The notes: a model not told the origin generated them from the letters alone. A stretch of DNA of 64,000 bases from Erythroxylum novogranatense (GCA_029891385.1 CM057233.1:54328063-54392062), one strand, 5' to 3'; positions 33,349-45,945 are shown, numbered from the stretch's first letter. Numbers and translations are program-made.

Positions 33349-36300
33349 ATGCACCTAGAGGTTGGAAAGGATTGTAGTTCAAAGGCGGGTTCTGAAGGAA
33401 CACAACGCAATGTCAAATTGGCAAAGTCAAAAGCACAAAAGAGGAGGGAGAAAAGAAGACAAAAGAAAACCGAGAATGCCCATATAGTTACTGGGGGAAA
33501 TAATCCAACAGAAAAGATTAGCTCCATCGAAGGGAATTCTTGCTTTGAGAAAAATATTGCTGTGAACTCAGAACTAGAGTTACAAAGGGTTCAATGCACC
33601 TTTAGTAATGCATCTTTAGAAACTGATACATATTCAGAGGTTGGAAATAATTGTAGTTCAAATGCATATCTTGAAAGAACACAAAGCAATATCAATTTGG
33701 GACAGGCCGAAACACTAAAGGTGAGGCGCAAAAGGAAAAAACAGATTAAGAATGCCTGTATTGACGTTGAGGGAACTAATCCAGTGGAAATTACTGGCTC
33801 CATTGAAAGAGATTCATGTTTTGAGACAAATGTTGGTTTGAAATTAGAAGCCGACTTACTCGGAGTTCAGTTTTCTGAATTGAATTGTTCAAAGTCACTT
33901 GACACTTTAGAAAATAGCAAAAGATCCACGGAAGTTAATGACTCTGAGCTGGAAGGGAATAAGTTGGAAACTGTTGCTTTGACAAAGGTTGCGGAAAATC
34001 TTTCCATAAAGAAGACCTCTGCTTGTTGTTCAAATGGCGAGTCTCTAAATGAGGAAATAAATAAGTTGGTTGAAATAAAAAATGACAATCATCAAGATGT
34101 TCCCATCAACGAGAACATGGATGTACAGATGTTGCAACTTTCACTAGAGCCTCATACTGTATGTGAGCACGAAAGAAAAAAACAGAGGAAGAATGCCTGT
34201 ATTGACGTTGAGGGAAATAATCCAGTGGAAATGACTGGCTCCATTGAAGGAGATTCATGTTTTGAGACAAATGTTGGTTTGAAATTAGAAGCAGACTTAC
34301 CCAGAGTTCAGTTTTCTGAATTGAATTGTTCAAAGTCACTTGACACTTTAGAAAATAGCAAAGGATCCACTGAAGTTAATGACTCTGAGCTGGTAGGGAA
34401 TAAGTTGGAAAATGTAGAAGTTGTCCAGGCTGTTGCTTTGTCGAAGGTTGTGGAAGATCTTTCCATAAAGAAGACCTCTGCTTGTTGTTCAAATGGTGAG
34501 TCTCTAAATGAGGAAAGAAATAAGTTGGTTGAAATAAAAAATGACAATCATCAAGATATTCCCATCAATGAGAACATGGATGTACAGATGTTGCAACTTT
34601 CACTAGAACCTCATACTGTATGTGAGCGCCAGAGGAAGAATGCCTGTATTGACGTTGAGGGAAATAATCCAGTAGAAATGACTGGCTCCATCGAAGGAGA
34701 TTCATGTTTTGAGACAAATTTTGGTTTGAAATTAGAAGCAGACTTACCCAGAGTTCAGTTTTCTGAATTGAATTGTTCAAAGTCACTTGACACTTTAGAA
34801 AATAGCAAAGGATCCACTGAAGTTAATGACTCTAAGCTGGTAGGGAATAAGTTGGAAAATGTAGAAGTTGTCCAGGCTGTTGCTTTGTCGAAGGTTGTGG
34901 AAGATCTTTCCATAAAGAAGACCTCTGCTTGTTGTTCAAATGGTGAGTCTCTAAATGAGGAAAGAAATAAGTTGGTTGAAATAAAAAATGACAATCATCA
35001 AGATGTTCCCATCAAGGAGAACAAGGATGCACAGATGTTGCAACTTTCACTAGAACCTCATAATGTATGTGTTAAAAAGAAGCTTCTTATACTTGATATC
35101 AATGGGCTTCTAGCTGATATTGTTGCATATGCTCCTGGTTGCTATAAGGCTGATATGATTGTCTCAAGAAAATCAGGTGAAAATTGATATATGGTTGAAA
35201 TGTCAATTCTTGATATATCTGGTTCAATATTTGATTTGAGTATCTTTGATATGAATATCTTTGTGTATTTTTTGTCTTCAGTTTTCAAGAGGCCTTTCTG
35301 TGATGATTTCCTCCAGTTTTGCTTCGACAAATTTAATGTTGGGGTTTGGTCATCAAGAGCAAAGTATTATTCTGCTTATGACTAATTGAACCCTCTAAAT
35401 GATTTATCTTTATTATATTATTTCAATTTCAAAATATTACCTTCATTGTCCCTTTACCTTAATTATATCTCTACTGACTGCAGGAGAAATGTAAACCTAT
35501 TGATTGATTTTCTCCTGGGAGATTCTAAAAGAAACTTGTTATTTTGCTGGGTAAGTTTTGTATAATGAATGAAGTTTTTTCTTTTTTTCATGTTTTCACC
35601 CTATGATTGTCTTGAGAAAGAACTTTGCTCTTGATTGTTTGAAGTTGTAAATTTTTGAAAATCTTAAATTCACATATGATAGCTCTGACTTCGATGGTTT
35701 TCTGTTATTAGAAGTAGATTATTTAAAATGTTAGGCCACTGCAGATTTGATATAAATAATGGTTATATGTGGAATTGTTTCTTCTATTTCATTAAATTTG
35801 ATCGTTGCTGAAGCAAGCTCTTGGTGATAACAAGGGATTTGGATGGAGAAACTTGACTAGGGTTTTGTTTCCGTGTTTTCTATCATCTTGTCATATAATT
35901 TACACCATTTTAAAACATGGTGATTGCTGTGTGAGACTTTTGGAATTTGAAATCTACTATATGCTCTATTTTCAATTCTTTCTTTTCCATTGAAGGTCTA
36001 TAGAAAATCAGTGAAGATTCAAATAGACTTCAAGTCATACAACCACTTAGGATTTTGTCTTCTAAAATTCTATTTTAACTGCACTCGGTTTCCTTATTCC
36101 CAGAATTTGAAGTTGTAAATCCTTTTTTACTTTACAATGTCTAACACTATGATGGTGTCATTTTAGTCTTTGTCAAATAGTCCACATTTGTTGAATTGAT
36201 GTGCTACATATCTTTTGTGGTTCATGATTGTTGTTTTCATGCAGGATCAATCTCACTGTACTAAAACAGGGGTCACCACTGTTGAGGATCCGAGCAAACC

Positions 36301-37347
36301 TTTGGTTTTGAAGGAATTGAAAAAATTATGGGACAGATGTGATCCTTGTCTTCCATGGAATGTAGGAGATTACAACGAATCGAATACATTATTGTTGGAT
36401 GATTCACCATACAAGGCTTTACGCAATCCAGTACATCCATTTACCATTTCTCTCCTATCGTTATTATGATCACGTAAATCATTTTCTTGTTGTAGTCACC
36501 TTATACCATTCTTTATACATGTCTGGACTTCTATTTTCAGATGTATACTGGAGTATTTCCTCATTCGTATCGATACCAGGAGATTAGAGATTCTTCCTTA
36601 GGTGAGATACGCTCATGATTATTGATGATTTGCTGTTTTTAAGAATATGCAGTATCCAATAAACTGGTATAAAAGTGGCATTGTGGGTAAGCTCTAAGAT
36701 ACATGGTTGGTGAACCTGGTCAAATTAGAATCTTGAGGATATTACTATGCTTCTAGGATATGCCATTGTAAGTTGTGGATTAAATGCAAATTTGTTTTCC
36801 TATATATGCTATAAATCTATTTAGTTCTTTCATTTCTATTCATTCCTTTCAGTTGAATCGATAATCATAAATTATACAAGAACGTCAATAATTTTTCATC
36901 TTGTGATATATATTTATTCATGGATATAGGAGAAATATATTGAGCAACTAAGACTCGTAAACGCATTGAAAGCAAACCATTATATGATATCAGATTATGA
37001 AATTGGTTTTCCTTGCTTAGGATTGGTTATAATTTCATCTGCGTATCTGTTCCATCATTTGAGTCCTGTTGTCACTTTACTGTTCTAATTTTAATTTTTA
37101 TTGTTTTTGTGATTAATTTATTACTTGTTAGTGCTTTTCTCCGTATCTTGTTTATTGATTCTTATATTTATGGTTTTGAACAGGACCAACTGGTGATCTT
37201 CGGATGTATTTAGAGCGATTAGCAGAGGCTCCCAATGTTCCTGATTATGTTGCACAAAATCCATATGGTCAACGAGCTATTACAGAAAGAAATCCTTCTT
37301 GGAGTTTTTATCAGAGGATTATAAACAATACATCACGTCAGTCCTAA
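33349..37347 (+). CDS. FCP1/NIF-type HAD phosphatase-domain protein, six exons
   Basis: Exons read by eye: 33349-35176, 35282-35363, 35484-35550, 36245-36430, 36541-36601 and 37184-37347. All introns are GT-AG and the total is 2388 nt, giving 795 residues. Residues 1-573 are hydrophilic and probably disordered, with a basic KRREKRRQKK stretch near residue 33. They include three repeats of 147-149 residues starting at about 134, 281 and 430. The FCP1 homology domain fills residues 575-770: LLILDINGLL (D583, with Asn at 585 where DxD phosphatases have Asp), RPFCDDFLQFC, VGVWSSR, LLFCWDQSHCT, LVLKELKKLW, NTLLLDDSPYKAL (D711/D712) and GDLRMYLERLAEA. The family acts on phosphoproteins such as RNA polymerase II tails; the target here is unknown. 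The start could lie further upstream if the leader is spliced differently. Confidence 0.88.
33748..35070 (+). repeat. Three in-frame coding repeats in exon 1
   Basis: Copies start at 33748, 34189 and 34636 (spacing 441 and 447 nt), each opening NACIDVEG and closing LSLEPH. Copies 2 and 3 are nearly identical, while copy 1 has more changes and lacks an ENVEVVQAV insert. The spacing is a multiple of three, so the frame is kept. Confidence 0.93.
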
Positions 37348-37724
37348 GATATCGCCTATCCTGCTACTTTTAAGGGTGATTAACACCATTGAATGATGTG
37401 CGTGATACTTGCGAATCATCACTTTTCTGTGACAGAAATATATCATAGTGCTTCTAAGGGCTCCCTGTTTTTAGAATCTATACTGGGTCACTTATCTCTG
37501 CTAAGGGTGAAGTTTGTGGAAACCCATAAACATAGTTTTTTGTTACATTTTGTTACTTGGGGTGATTTGACACGGACATCATTTGATGGACTTGAAGTTT
37601 AGTGTCCTGGTTGGCTTCAAGACTTCAACCTAACGTTTAATGGGAAATTTTGTTTTCTTGTATTGCTATTGAATTTGATTGAAAAGATACGTTGTACATT
37701 TAACCAAGCAACTGGTAGCGGTTG

Positions 37725-38157
37725 GTCAAAGCAGACTAGAATTCAAGAAATCAGGTGATAAAGCTATTACATGTTTATATAAAACTCTAATGAACTCCCT
37801 CTATGATAGATTTGGTATAAATCCTGAAAGTACAGTAACAGAGATCTGCAATCAAAAGAAATATGAGGAATTGATGAAGGGTAATTTTCAATCAGCAGAG
37901 AAGCTTACAGATCATTACTATATTGTCAATTACATTACCGATGATAATAGCAGCCTGGCGACGTTGAAAAGAAAGCTCATACGATGTCGGCTGTTCAATT
38001 GTCAGCTGCTATAACAGCTTATGCTAGGATACATATGTACCCGTACATTTTCCGATCTAACTGTTACTGCATTGATACTGACTCTGTAGTTTTAGGAAGT
38101 CCTCTTCCTGACGATACCATTTCTTCCAAAGAAATGGGTCTTGTTGAGAAACAGTAA
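37725..38157 (+). pseudogene. dpo: Fragment of mitochondrial-plasmid-type family B DNA polymerase
   Basis: Two adjoining frames hold consecutive pieces of a protein-primed family B DNA polymerase of the sort found on linear mitochondrial plasmids of plants and fungi. Frame one (37725 to about 37970) reads LEFKKSGDKAITCLYKTLMN then SLYDRFGINPEST, the motif usually written NSLYGRFG, here with Asp for Gly. Frame two from 37984 reads MSAVQLSAAITAYARIHMYP, then the catalytic metal-binding motif DTDSVVLGSPLP. It stops at 38155-38157. A frameshift near 37975 and loss of both ends make it non-functional. The N-terminal exonuclease and terminal-protein parts are absent. It probably came from mitochondrial DNA or an integrated plasmid. 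It lies about 380 bp beyond the FCP1 gene stop codon on the same strand. Confidence 0.85.
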
Positions 38158-38438
38158 TGCAGTCAGCGATCGTGTCAAGAAGTAGGCCAATACGTTGAAG
38201 CCACAAAGGTTTGGTTCTGATTCACAACTTCAGCAAGCTTCCCTTTCTTTATGTATTTTCTTGGCTTGCAGTTAAATAATGAATGCCATGGTGGAAAACT
38301 GAAGGTTCAGAGGGTGGTTTGTGAGAGGTGGTGCTTCATGAATATTCCCCAATATTGAGTGGTTTCTTTGTCGGACTTCATAGTTATCCATCTTCGTAAA
38401 TGCAGTATTGTCTTCACATTAACTAAAACTTGTTTCAG

Positions 38439-38952
38439 GGTAGCATTGCGTATCGATCAAAATTCCCTTTCAGTATATTGTTATACCACATTGTATCAGC
38501 ATTCTCGTTGCCTTTTGGATTTTTGTTTTTCTCAATTATCGGACTACATTGAGTGTTTAGTCATGCAAAATGGGATGGAAGCAGTGGCTGAATCGTTGGT
38601 AAGTCTTGCATGCTTGTCACCGTCACCTGTCATCGTTCATGAATGTCTTTTTATCAACGTTGAAAATTATTGCCAATTATTATCCGTCCAAGCTTTACAA
38701 ATTGTTTGTCTTCGATTATATTCTTGTTATTTTTCCAACGTTTGGTATTCTATTAATGTATAATTTAAATTTTTATTTTTATTACAGGGTATCAAACCAT
38801 TTGTTGAATTTTCAACAATCACAGATACCATATCTTCACTGGATTTTAAGGAAACATTAGAATTTCCCAGTCACCTTTCCAGAAGATCAACCGTTAAAGA
38901 TGCATGGGTTACACTCTTCAAGATTTTCCTTAACTGTGTCACAATATTCTAA
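38439..38952 (+). other. Two exon-like segments of an unidentified gene
   Basis: Segment 38439-38598 is flanked by a TTTCAG acceptor and a GTAAGT donor. Segment 38788-38952 follows an ATTACAG acceptor. Splicing keeps one frame, giving 53 residues (ending MQNGMEAVAESL) joined to GIKPFVEFSTITDTISSLDF, through HLSRRSTVKDAWVTLF, to a stop at 38950-38952. No family was recognised. No upstream start or promoter was found, so this could be the 3' end of a decayed gene. It could be chance, but the good splice signals and kept phase argue mildly for real exons. Confidence 0.4.
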
Positions 38953-39581
38953 CCCAAACAAACCATGTTATCTTTCTTTAATTGCACTACTGATTCTTCT
39001 TTAACCTCACGATACATTAATTTGATAAATGCCACATCCATTTCCTTTGGATCACTCGTTGTTAGAACCTATAATCAAAATATTAATGTTCAGGCAATAG
39101 CTACCGACAAAACTTTGTTCCCATTAACTCTCATTCTACAGTGCATTACCGAACTAGTTAAATTTGCTCAACTGCAAACCCCACAACCTTCTTTTTTTTA
39201 ATCGCCAGTTATGTATTTATTTTCTAAAAAAGTTAATAGATCTCATAAATGTAACGAGTCATTTTTACCTTTCTTAGGAGCCCTTATAATGAGACCATTT
39301 ATATGTCAATTATGCGAGCTCCAATTGATAGGCTGGTATTTATTATATCACCTCACATGAAGCGAAGTCACTTTTCTATATCACTTCGATTTTAAAATAA
39401 AAATAGTTTACATCTTGTTTTTGTTATATATGATGAAAGCTATTTTTGGGTGCAATGAAATGATATTGGATTAAATCTTTTGTTTCTTATAAGGATATGT
39501 ATTTATATTTACTTGGCTCCAATAGTACTTTTTTTCATCGCAAAAGTTTTTTTAAGAAAAAAATGAATATTTGGTTGTAAA
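38953..39581. other. Intergenic DNA
   Basis: AT-rich. The ORF at 38965-39201 shows no recognisable motif and may be 3' untranslated sequence of the preceding segments. Confidence 0.4.
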
Positions 39582-39661
39582 CTTCAAAAATATTTTTGAA
39601 GTAAAAATAGCTTTTTCAAAAACTAAAATTTGGAGCTTTTAAAAAAAGCCCCAAATTTTAG
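39582..39661. repeat. Two adjacent perfect or near-perfect hairpins
   Basis: CTTCAAAAATATTTTTGAAG at 39582-39601 is a perfect 20-base palindrome. At 39623-39661, CTAAAATTTGG...CCAAATTTTAG forms a second stem with a short AGCTTTTAAAAAAAGC centre. They could be the core of a small foldback element. Confidence 0.65.
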
Positions 39662-39879
39662 CCTTTTTTGTTATACCAATTTGCATCACTTATGCATATA
39701 TCAAAAGTGACTCTTCTCTTTCATTTCTTTGGACTTTTCTGTTTTGCGACTGTTTTTGGACTATTCTCATATGCAAGAGAGTGTTATTCTTCTCAAGATC
39801 AACTCACAAATATGTATGTTTTTTGTCTGGTATACTTTTTCTGGAATTTCTCGAATATTTTTTGTCCTCCTCCTTCACA

Positions 39880-40040
39880 ATGCAGACGTTGTGAAGGTCT
39901 GCTGTCTGCGTTGTTAATGTAGAAACGTCTGCATTAAAAGCAGAAGTTGTCTGCGTTTTCGTCTGCATTTAACGCAGAAGTTTCTCCAATGCAGATGAAT
40001 GTGTGTGTAGACGTGGTCTGCGTTTAACGCAAACTTGGGT
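39880..40040. repeat. Interspersed TCTGCGTTTAACGCAGA-type repeats
   Basis: At least seven variants of (G)TCTGC(G/A)TT and its complement AACGCAGA or AATGCAGA occur in 160 bp, some joined as TCTGCATTTAACGCAGA. Origin unknown. Confidence 0.6.
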
Positions 40041-41066
40041 ATTGAGATTGTGATATGCTGGAGTTTGATTTTTGAAATTCAATTATTTACCATGATTTTC
40101 TGATTTGAAATGTTGATTCACATTTTCGATAGGAAGTTGATGGCAGTAGTAAGATAATATGTGAGAATTGAAATGGGAATTGGGAAAATTGGATGAGGGA
40201 AAAAGTTGTAATAAATGAATTGTTGCATGCCAATTGTTTGATTATAATTCCAATTGACACTGACCAAGTCAGTTGGTTTTAAAAATGGCCAAAGTTTGTT
40301 ACTTTCCATGCATTGAACGTTAGTCAATTAAATGGTTATCAGGTGTTGTGTTAGTGTGGTGAAAGAAAACACTAATAGTGAGCTATACAACCGTAAACAG
40401 TAGTAACACAATGTCTAGTAGAGTTTCATTTTTTGCCCTCATTGAACTAGAATTCCTCGTAATGCGTTTGATTGTGAGATATATACGATAACTGTTATTG
40501 TATAAAACCCAATAAAAAGGGATACAATGATTGGGATGTGCACAGGATCTTGCAAAAACTTAATGTAATTAACGTATCTGAAATGTTACAGTCACTTCTA
40601 AACAAGAAGTTGCTCTAATTTATGTTACAGATATATCTAATAGATCACCCACGTTGGATCTTCAAAAGTTGTGTTATCCTACAATTCCTTTTATTGTTGA
40701 GATTATTGACTTCTCTTGGGAAAAAAGAAAAAAGAGCACGTAGCAGTCCAACTCGTGACTAGAGACACTGTAAGTAAAGACAACTGATAAACAATCAGTA
40801 TTCTCAATTGCTTCCACTTCATTCAGGGTATCTTTGATAGTAATTACCCATTGTTTCTCTGTTTTTTTTTAATATTTATATATGATGGGCGCACTTGAGA
40901 CTAAAAATGAATGAAACTTTGTATAATTGTTGTATTGATTTTCTATAAAAACTGAAAGTTTGTACATGGAGACCATTATATACAGATGTTTACAACAAGC
41001 TCTGACAACTCTTTGTTTATGGAATAAATTGTTACAACAGAAATTTGTTAGAATCATAACGGTCTT
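40041..41066. other. Intergenic DNA and probable LTR remnant of copia B
   Basis: 40041-40860 shows nothing supported. About 40880-41066 lies just downstream (on the minus strand) of the copia B stop codon and contains a TATATAATGG box near 40970-40985. It could be what remains of the 3' LTR of B; its limits cannot be fixed because no second LTR is present. Confidence 0.35.
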
Positions 41067-44000
41067 CTAGAATGTTTTTTGATTGTGCTCTCCTGGGTGT
41101 GGGTTCATATTAAGATCTGATGGTCCTCCTTTTACTGTACCTTTTTTTTGTTGTGTCATTGGGCTTGAACTCATATCAGCTATTGTAGGTCCACACTCGA
41201 GGCTTCGCAGATGACTTTGTGAATTTGGTAAAGTTCTTCTCGTAACATCCCCACTCAAACTCAACCTAGGATTTTGAACTAGATTGAGTTTGGAGATGAG
41301 ATGATGAAGACGAGCAATTGTCATAGGTTTGGTAAGGAGACCGGCTAACTGATCGGTGGAGCTCAAGTATTTGACTTCTAGGGTTCTATCGGCGATTTTG
41401 TCTCTGATGAAGTGCACCTCCACCTCGATGTGTTTGGTGCGAGAATGAAAAACTGGGTTCTAGGAGACAGATCTAGCTCCGTTGTTGTCGCACCACAGAA
41501 CTGGTGTGTGAGGTATGGAGAAGCCAAGCTCAGATAGAAGGGAGAGAATCCAGATCAACTCGATGGAGAGTTGGGAGAGAGCCCGATACTTGGCTTCAAT
41601 ACTCGATCGAGCCACAACTTGCTGCTTTTTGGAGTTCCAATATACCACATTTGCCCCCAAGAAGACACAATCACCGAATGTGGACTTTCGATCATCTGGA
41701 GAGCTGGCCCAATCAGAGTCACTGAAGGCATAAAGGGCGAGGGGACTCGATGAGGTTTTGAAGTGCAAACCAAGATGAGACGACCCCTTCAGGTAACGTA
41801 GATATCGTTTTAACGCAATCCAGCGAGGTTGAAGAGGTTTGGAGAGAAACTAACTCAGTTTATTGACTATATAACTGATGTCAGGTCGGGTATGGAAGAG
41901 ATATTGCAAGGCACCTACGAGATTGCGATAGACAGAAGGATTGTCAAGAGGAGACCTATCATGCAAGGACAATTTAGTGCTGGTAGAGACTGGAGTGGAG
42001 TAGGGCTTGCAAGACAACATGTTAGCTCTTTCAAGTAAGTCATGAATATATTTGTGTTGTGATAGATAGAGTCCAGTAGCATTGCGATAAACCTCAAAAC
42101 CAAGAAAATAGTTGAGACTACCAAGAGATTTGAGAGCAAATTTATTATGGAGTTTAACAATAATTGCCTGTATGGCTTAGGGATCATTGCCGGTGACTAA
42201 AATGTCATCAGCATAAACCAGTAGAAGAATAAGAGTGGCCTTATGTCTGAAGTAGAATAAGGAAGTGTCTGACTTAGAATTCTGAAATTCCCACTGATTG
42301 AGAGCATTTCTGAGGGTGTAAAACCAAGCCTTAAGAGCTTGTTTGAGTCCATATAGAGCCTTTAGCAGTCGACATACATGATTAGGTTTTGTAGGATCCT
42401 CGAAGCCTTGAGGTTGACTGATATAAACTTCTTCATGTAACAAGCCATTGAGAAAAGCATTGTTCACATCAATTTGTTGGATATCCCAGTGATGAGAGAC
42501 TGCCAGGGAGAGAGTAATCTTAATAGTAAAAGCCTTTATCACTGGACTAAAGGTTTCAGTGAAATCAACTCTAGGGGTTTGATTAAACCCCTTAGCAACC
42601 AAGCGAGCTATGTGCTTAGCCACAGACCCATCAGCAGTGTATTTGAGCCAAAAAACCGTTTTAGTTCCCAGTACATTCATATGAGAGGCATATAGTACTA
42701 ATTGCCAGGTTTTGTTGTGAGTCAAGGCAGCAATTTCATTTTGCATAGCCATTGGCCAGGTGGGTTCATTTATAGCTTGGGAAAAGGAGGTAGGTTCCGG
42801 AGAGTAACAGGGAGGGGAACCATTGGTGAGGGCAGTGGTGTAGAGTTTAGGTTTGTAAATACCACTTTTTGATCTTGTTTGCATAGGATGAGTGGATGAG
42901 GGTTGGAGAGGAAGGATGGATTCTAGAGGTGGCAGAACAGAAGAAACAGGTTGTGATGGAGGGGAACTAGAAACTGATAAAGGAGTAGATAAAAGTGGAG
43001 AAGAATATACTTGATGAGTGTTGTCTATTGGGGAAGGCAGAGAGGACTTGTCTGCTTACAGAGGAGTGCCTCCAAGTGACCTGTGAAAATCAACAGTAGA
43101 AAGTAGAGTAGAAATAGGCAAACAATGATGAGATTTTGAGACTGAAGCAAGCTGTTTGGGTGGAAAAAGAGTTAGATAAGGAAATTCCTCCTCATTGAAT
43201 TCAACATGGCGAGATGTGAAGATTTGACCCTTGGCATTGAGGCATAAATAGCCTTTTTGATGTGGACTATAGCCTAGGAAAACACACTTTGAAGTATGAA
43301 AATCAAATTTGTGAGTAGAATAGTAATGGAGATAGGGAAAACAACTGCAGCCAAATGGTTTGAGATGCATGTAATTCGGCTTCTTGTGATACAATCTTTC
43401 AAAAGGTGATTGATTATGGAGTGTGGGTGAGGGTAAGTTGTTGATAAGGTATGTTGCAGTAAAGAAGGCTTCAAGCCATAGGGTTAAGGGCATATGGGCA
43501 TGAGAGAGCAAAGTGAGGCCCATTTTTGTAATGTGACGATGTTTCCTTTCGGAGACACCATTCTATTGATGGGTATAAGGACAGGTAAATTGTGGAATAA
43601 TCCCATGTTGAGATAAGTAAGGTAAAAAGGAAAAAAGGCTTTATATGGCCAGCAGAGGATAGGTAAGGTGAGGGTCTCCATATGTCTGAGTTTATAATTT
43701 CAAGTGGTTTATGGACGGTTATGTTAAGATTAGCAAAAGGTAACTTATGAAGTTTACCATATTGATAAGAATCACAGAAATTAACATCTTTCGGATTAAT
43801 GGGCAGATTCATTGACTTTGCTACTATTAGTTGCTCCTTGCCACTATATTCTGGATCCAATGGACAGATTCTGGATATCTGCTGTAACTTGGTTTGTTGC
43901 ACCATTGTCGAAAAACCATGTGGTGTTGCTTGTAGGGTCTGAAGTAGTATAGGGTTGGTTTTAAGCAAGAAAAACCACTAATGCAGATAATACAACAGAA

Positions 44001-44085
44001 GATACCCTTCAGTGGGGATAAACAACGCATAGGCGTTTCACTGTAGTGTCAGCTTATGAATTACTTGAATGGTGTACCACTGATG
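41067..44085 (-). pseudogene. Copia B: 5'-deleted Ty1/copia polyprotein
   Basis: On the minus strand, from right to left: a protease-like remnant (43830-43968, ending KEQLIVAKSMNLPI), an integrase zinc region and core (PLEIINSDIWRPS) with an internal deletion, and the integrase C-terminus (MPLTLWLEAFFTATYLINNL and CVFLGYSPHQKGY, 43056-43523). Next comes RT (WPMAMQNEIAALTHNKTWQLV, QQIDVNNAFLNGLLHEEVY, active site YADDILVTG, 41915-42884), then RNase H (YAFSDSDWASSPDDRKST, LWCDNNGA, and the end DQLAGLLTKPM, 41067-41768). At least five stops or frame changes separate them. Gag and the 5' LTR are missing: at 44085 the sequence meets element C, and beyond C lies a LINE, so the deletion predates C. 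Confidence 0.9.
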
Positions 44086-44588
44086 TGTAGGAAAATCCTG
44101 GTGTGTGCATCACATGCACACAGTGCGTAAAACAAATTTTTTTTATTCCGGGACCTTCCCGAAAGCCAGGATCCATGTGTCTATATATCAAAGTCAAACC
44201 ATAACGACCAAAGGAGACCGTCTCTAACGGTATCCACACAGAGATCGGAGAACCTAACCGGTGCAAACCTTTTGACCCGGGAATAGCTAGAATAAAGTAA
44301 AGACTGCTAGATCTTACCTTTATTCTTGGAGAGCTAGGAGAAGACGATGAAGAAGGAAAAGCTTGGAGAAGAAGAGATGAAGCCTTTGATGAAAGATGAT
44401 GAAGCTTAGGATTTCTCAAACCCTTTTCTTCTAACCCACGATCATCCACACTTTTCTTTCCTTCATTAGCCTTTTGTCTTTAACAATTAAAGGCATTAAA
44501 AGCTAATGGTGGAGGTCATTCCACGTTAGCCTTTATATATATATATAAAGTTAAGAAAAGATAAGGCTTCTCCTTTGGCTTCCACGTT

Positions 44589-44665
<77 letters not shown>

Positions 44666-45945
44666 TACTTAATTAATTATAAGATATATATATAAATGCT
44701 GAAGTGGTCCAGTCACACTGGGATCGGTCCTACCGGGTCCCGGTATGGAAAAAACATCGAAGACCTGTTTCAGCAATATCGATGTCGCGATCTCATCGGG
44801 ACATATCTCGATCTCATCGGGATCCATTTAGTCCCATTGCTCTCCATTTTTTGGATCTCTGTCCAAAACTATTTTACGAATTCTCCGAGTCACTCTTATG
44901 CGTGTGACCCATTAGGTTCCCGGTTACGTTGGCCACTTAGATTAACACTTAATCTAAGCAAGTTATGAGCGGTATCTAGCAACACATCATGACCCCCAAT
45001 TGACCGAAAAGTAATTGGTTTGACGAATGAACCTATATTCATCACGGACCATATCACGAACCTTTCCACAGACAATTCTGTGTAATTCGTCCTTTCACCA
45101 TGTTATACCCCACTTGGTTATGAGTATGGACAAAGTGTCAACTCTTACTAAACTGACTACGTCAAATCTAGTCCAAGTGATATCAGTTCTTGTCCTGGGA
45201 CTCATTACTTTATATGTCACTGAAGACACTCTTCATGACATACGTGCTCCGGTCAGAGATTTCCAAGTAATGACCCTGACAAGAGGCCATGGGTATCATC
45301 TTCTGCTATCACAGAAGTGGTGAATCCTTTATTGGCTACTCAATTACCTTCGAATACCTCAAGTTGTACCCAATCATCACCCTACAAGCGACCTGTGTAA
45401 GGCAACAAGGAATGGAGTCAAAGCACAGAATCAGTATCCAAGATATCCTTGAGTACCTCAAGTCTAAGGATATTTGCACCATTGCTATGATGAGATTATC
45501 ACTGACATTAGAATAGGACATCCATGTGATGATCTCATAGCAGGTCATCTAATGTACTTACTACCTCTAGTAAGCATTCACATCTCAACCCTAAATATCT
45601 CATATTTACAGCTTACGAGATCCACCGCTGATCAAATCAAGGAGCTTGAGATGTGCTAGTCTCTCCGGATTACGATGTCCAGCTTAGAATCCTACGACTA
45701 GGGATAATTTAGATATCGACATAATTGCACATGATAGGAATCTCGATGGTATGATCACATCACAATTTTCTTCATGCTATGTCATATATCATGGACTTCA
45801 TTAATTTGGTTATAGATCAATATCCATTCATAAATAATGAACATCAAATTAATGAAATATGTCTTTCTTTATTTATTCATAAAGTATGTACACAATTTTG
45901 TATAAAACGCTAAAAGGCGATTGCCTTTAGGGCACTACTCTAACA
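44086..45945 (-). repeat. Element C 3' LTR
   Basis: 1860 bp, pairs with 61581-63436. It contains a long (CA)n run at 44590-44652 followed by (TA)n. Confidence 0.93.
44590..44664. repeat. (CA)n(TA)n microsatellite in the element C LTR
   Basis: About 31 CA units then about 6 TA units. The matching place in the other LTR (62086-62136) has about 12 CA and about 14 TA units. Confidence 0.95.
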
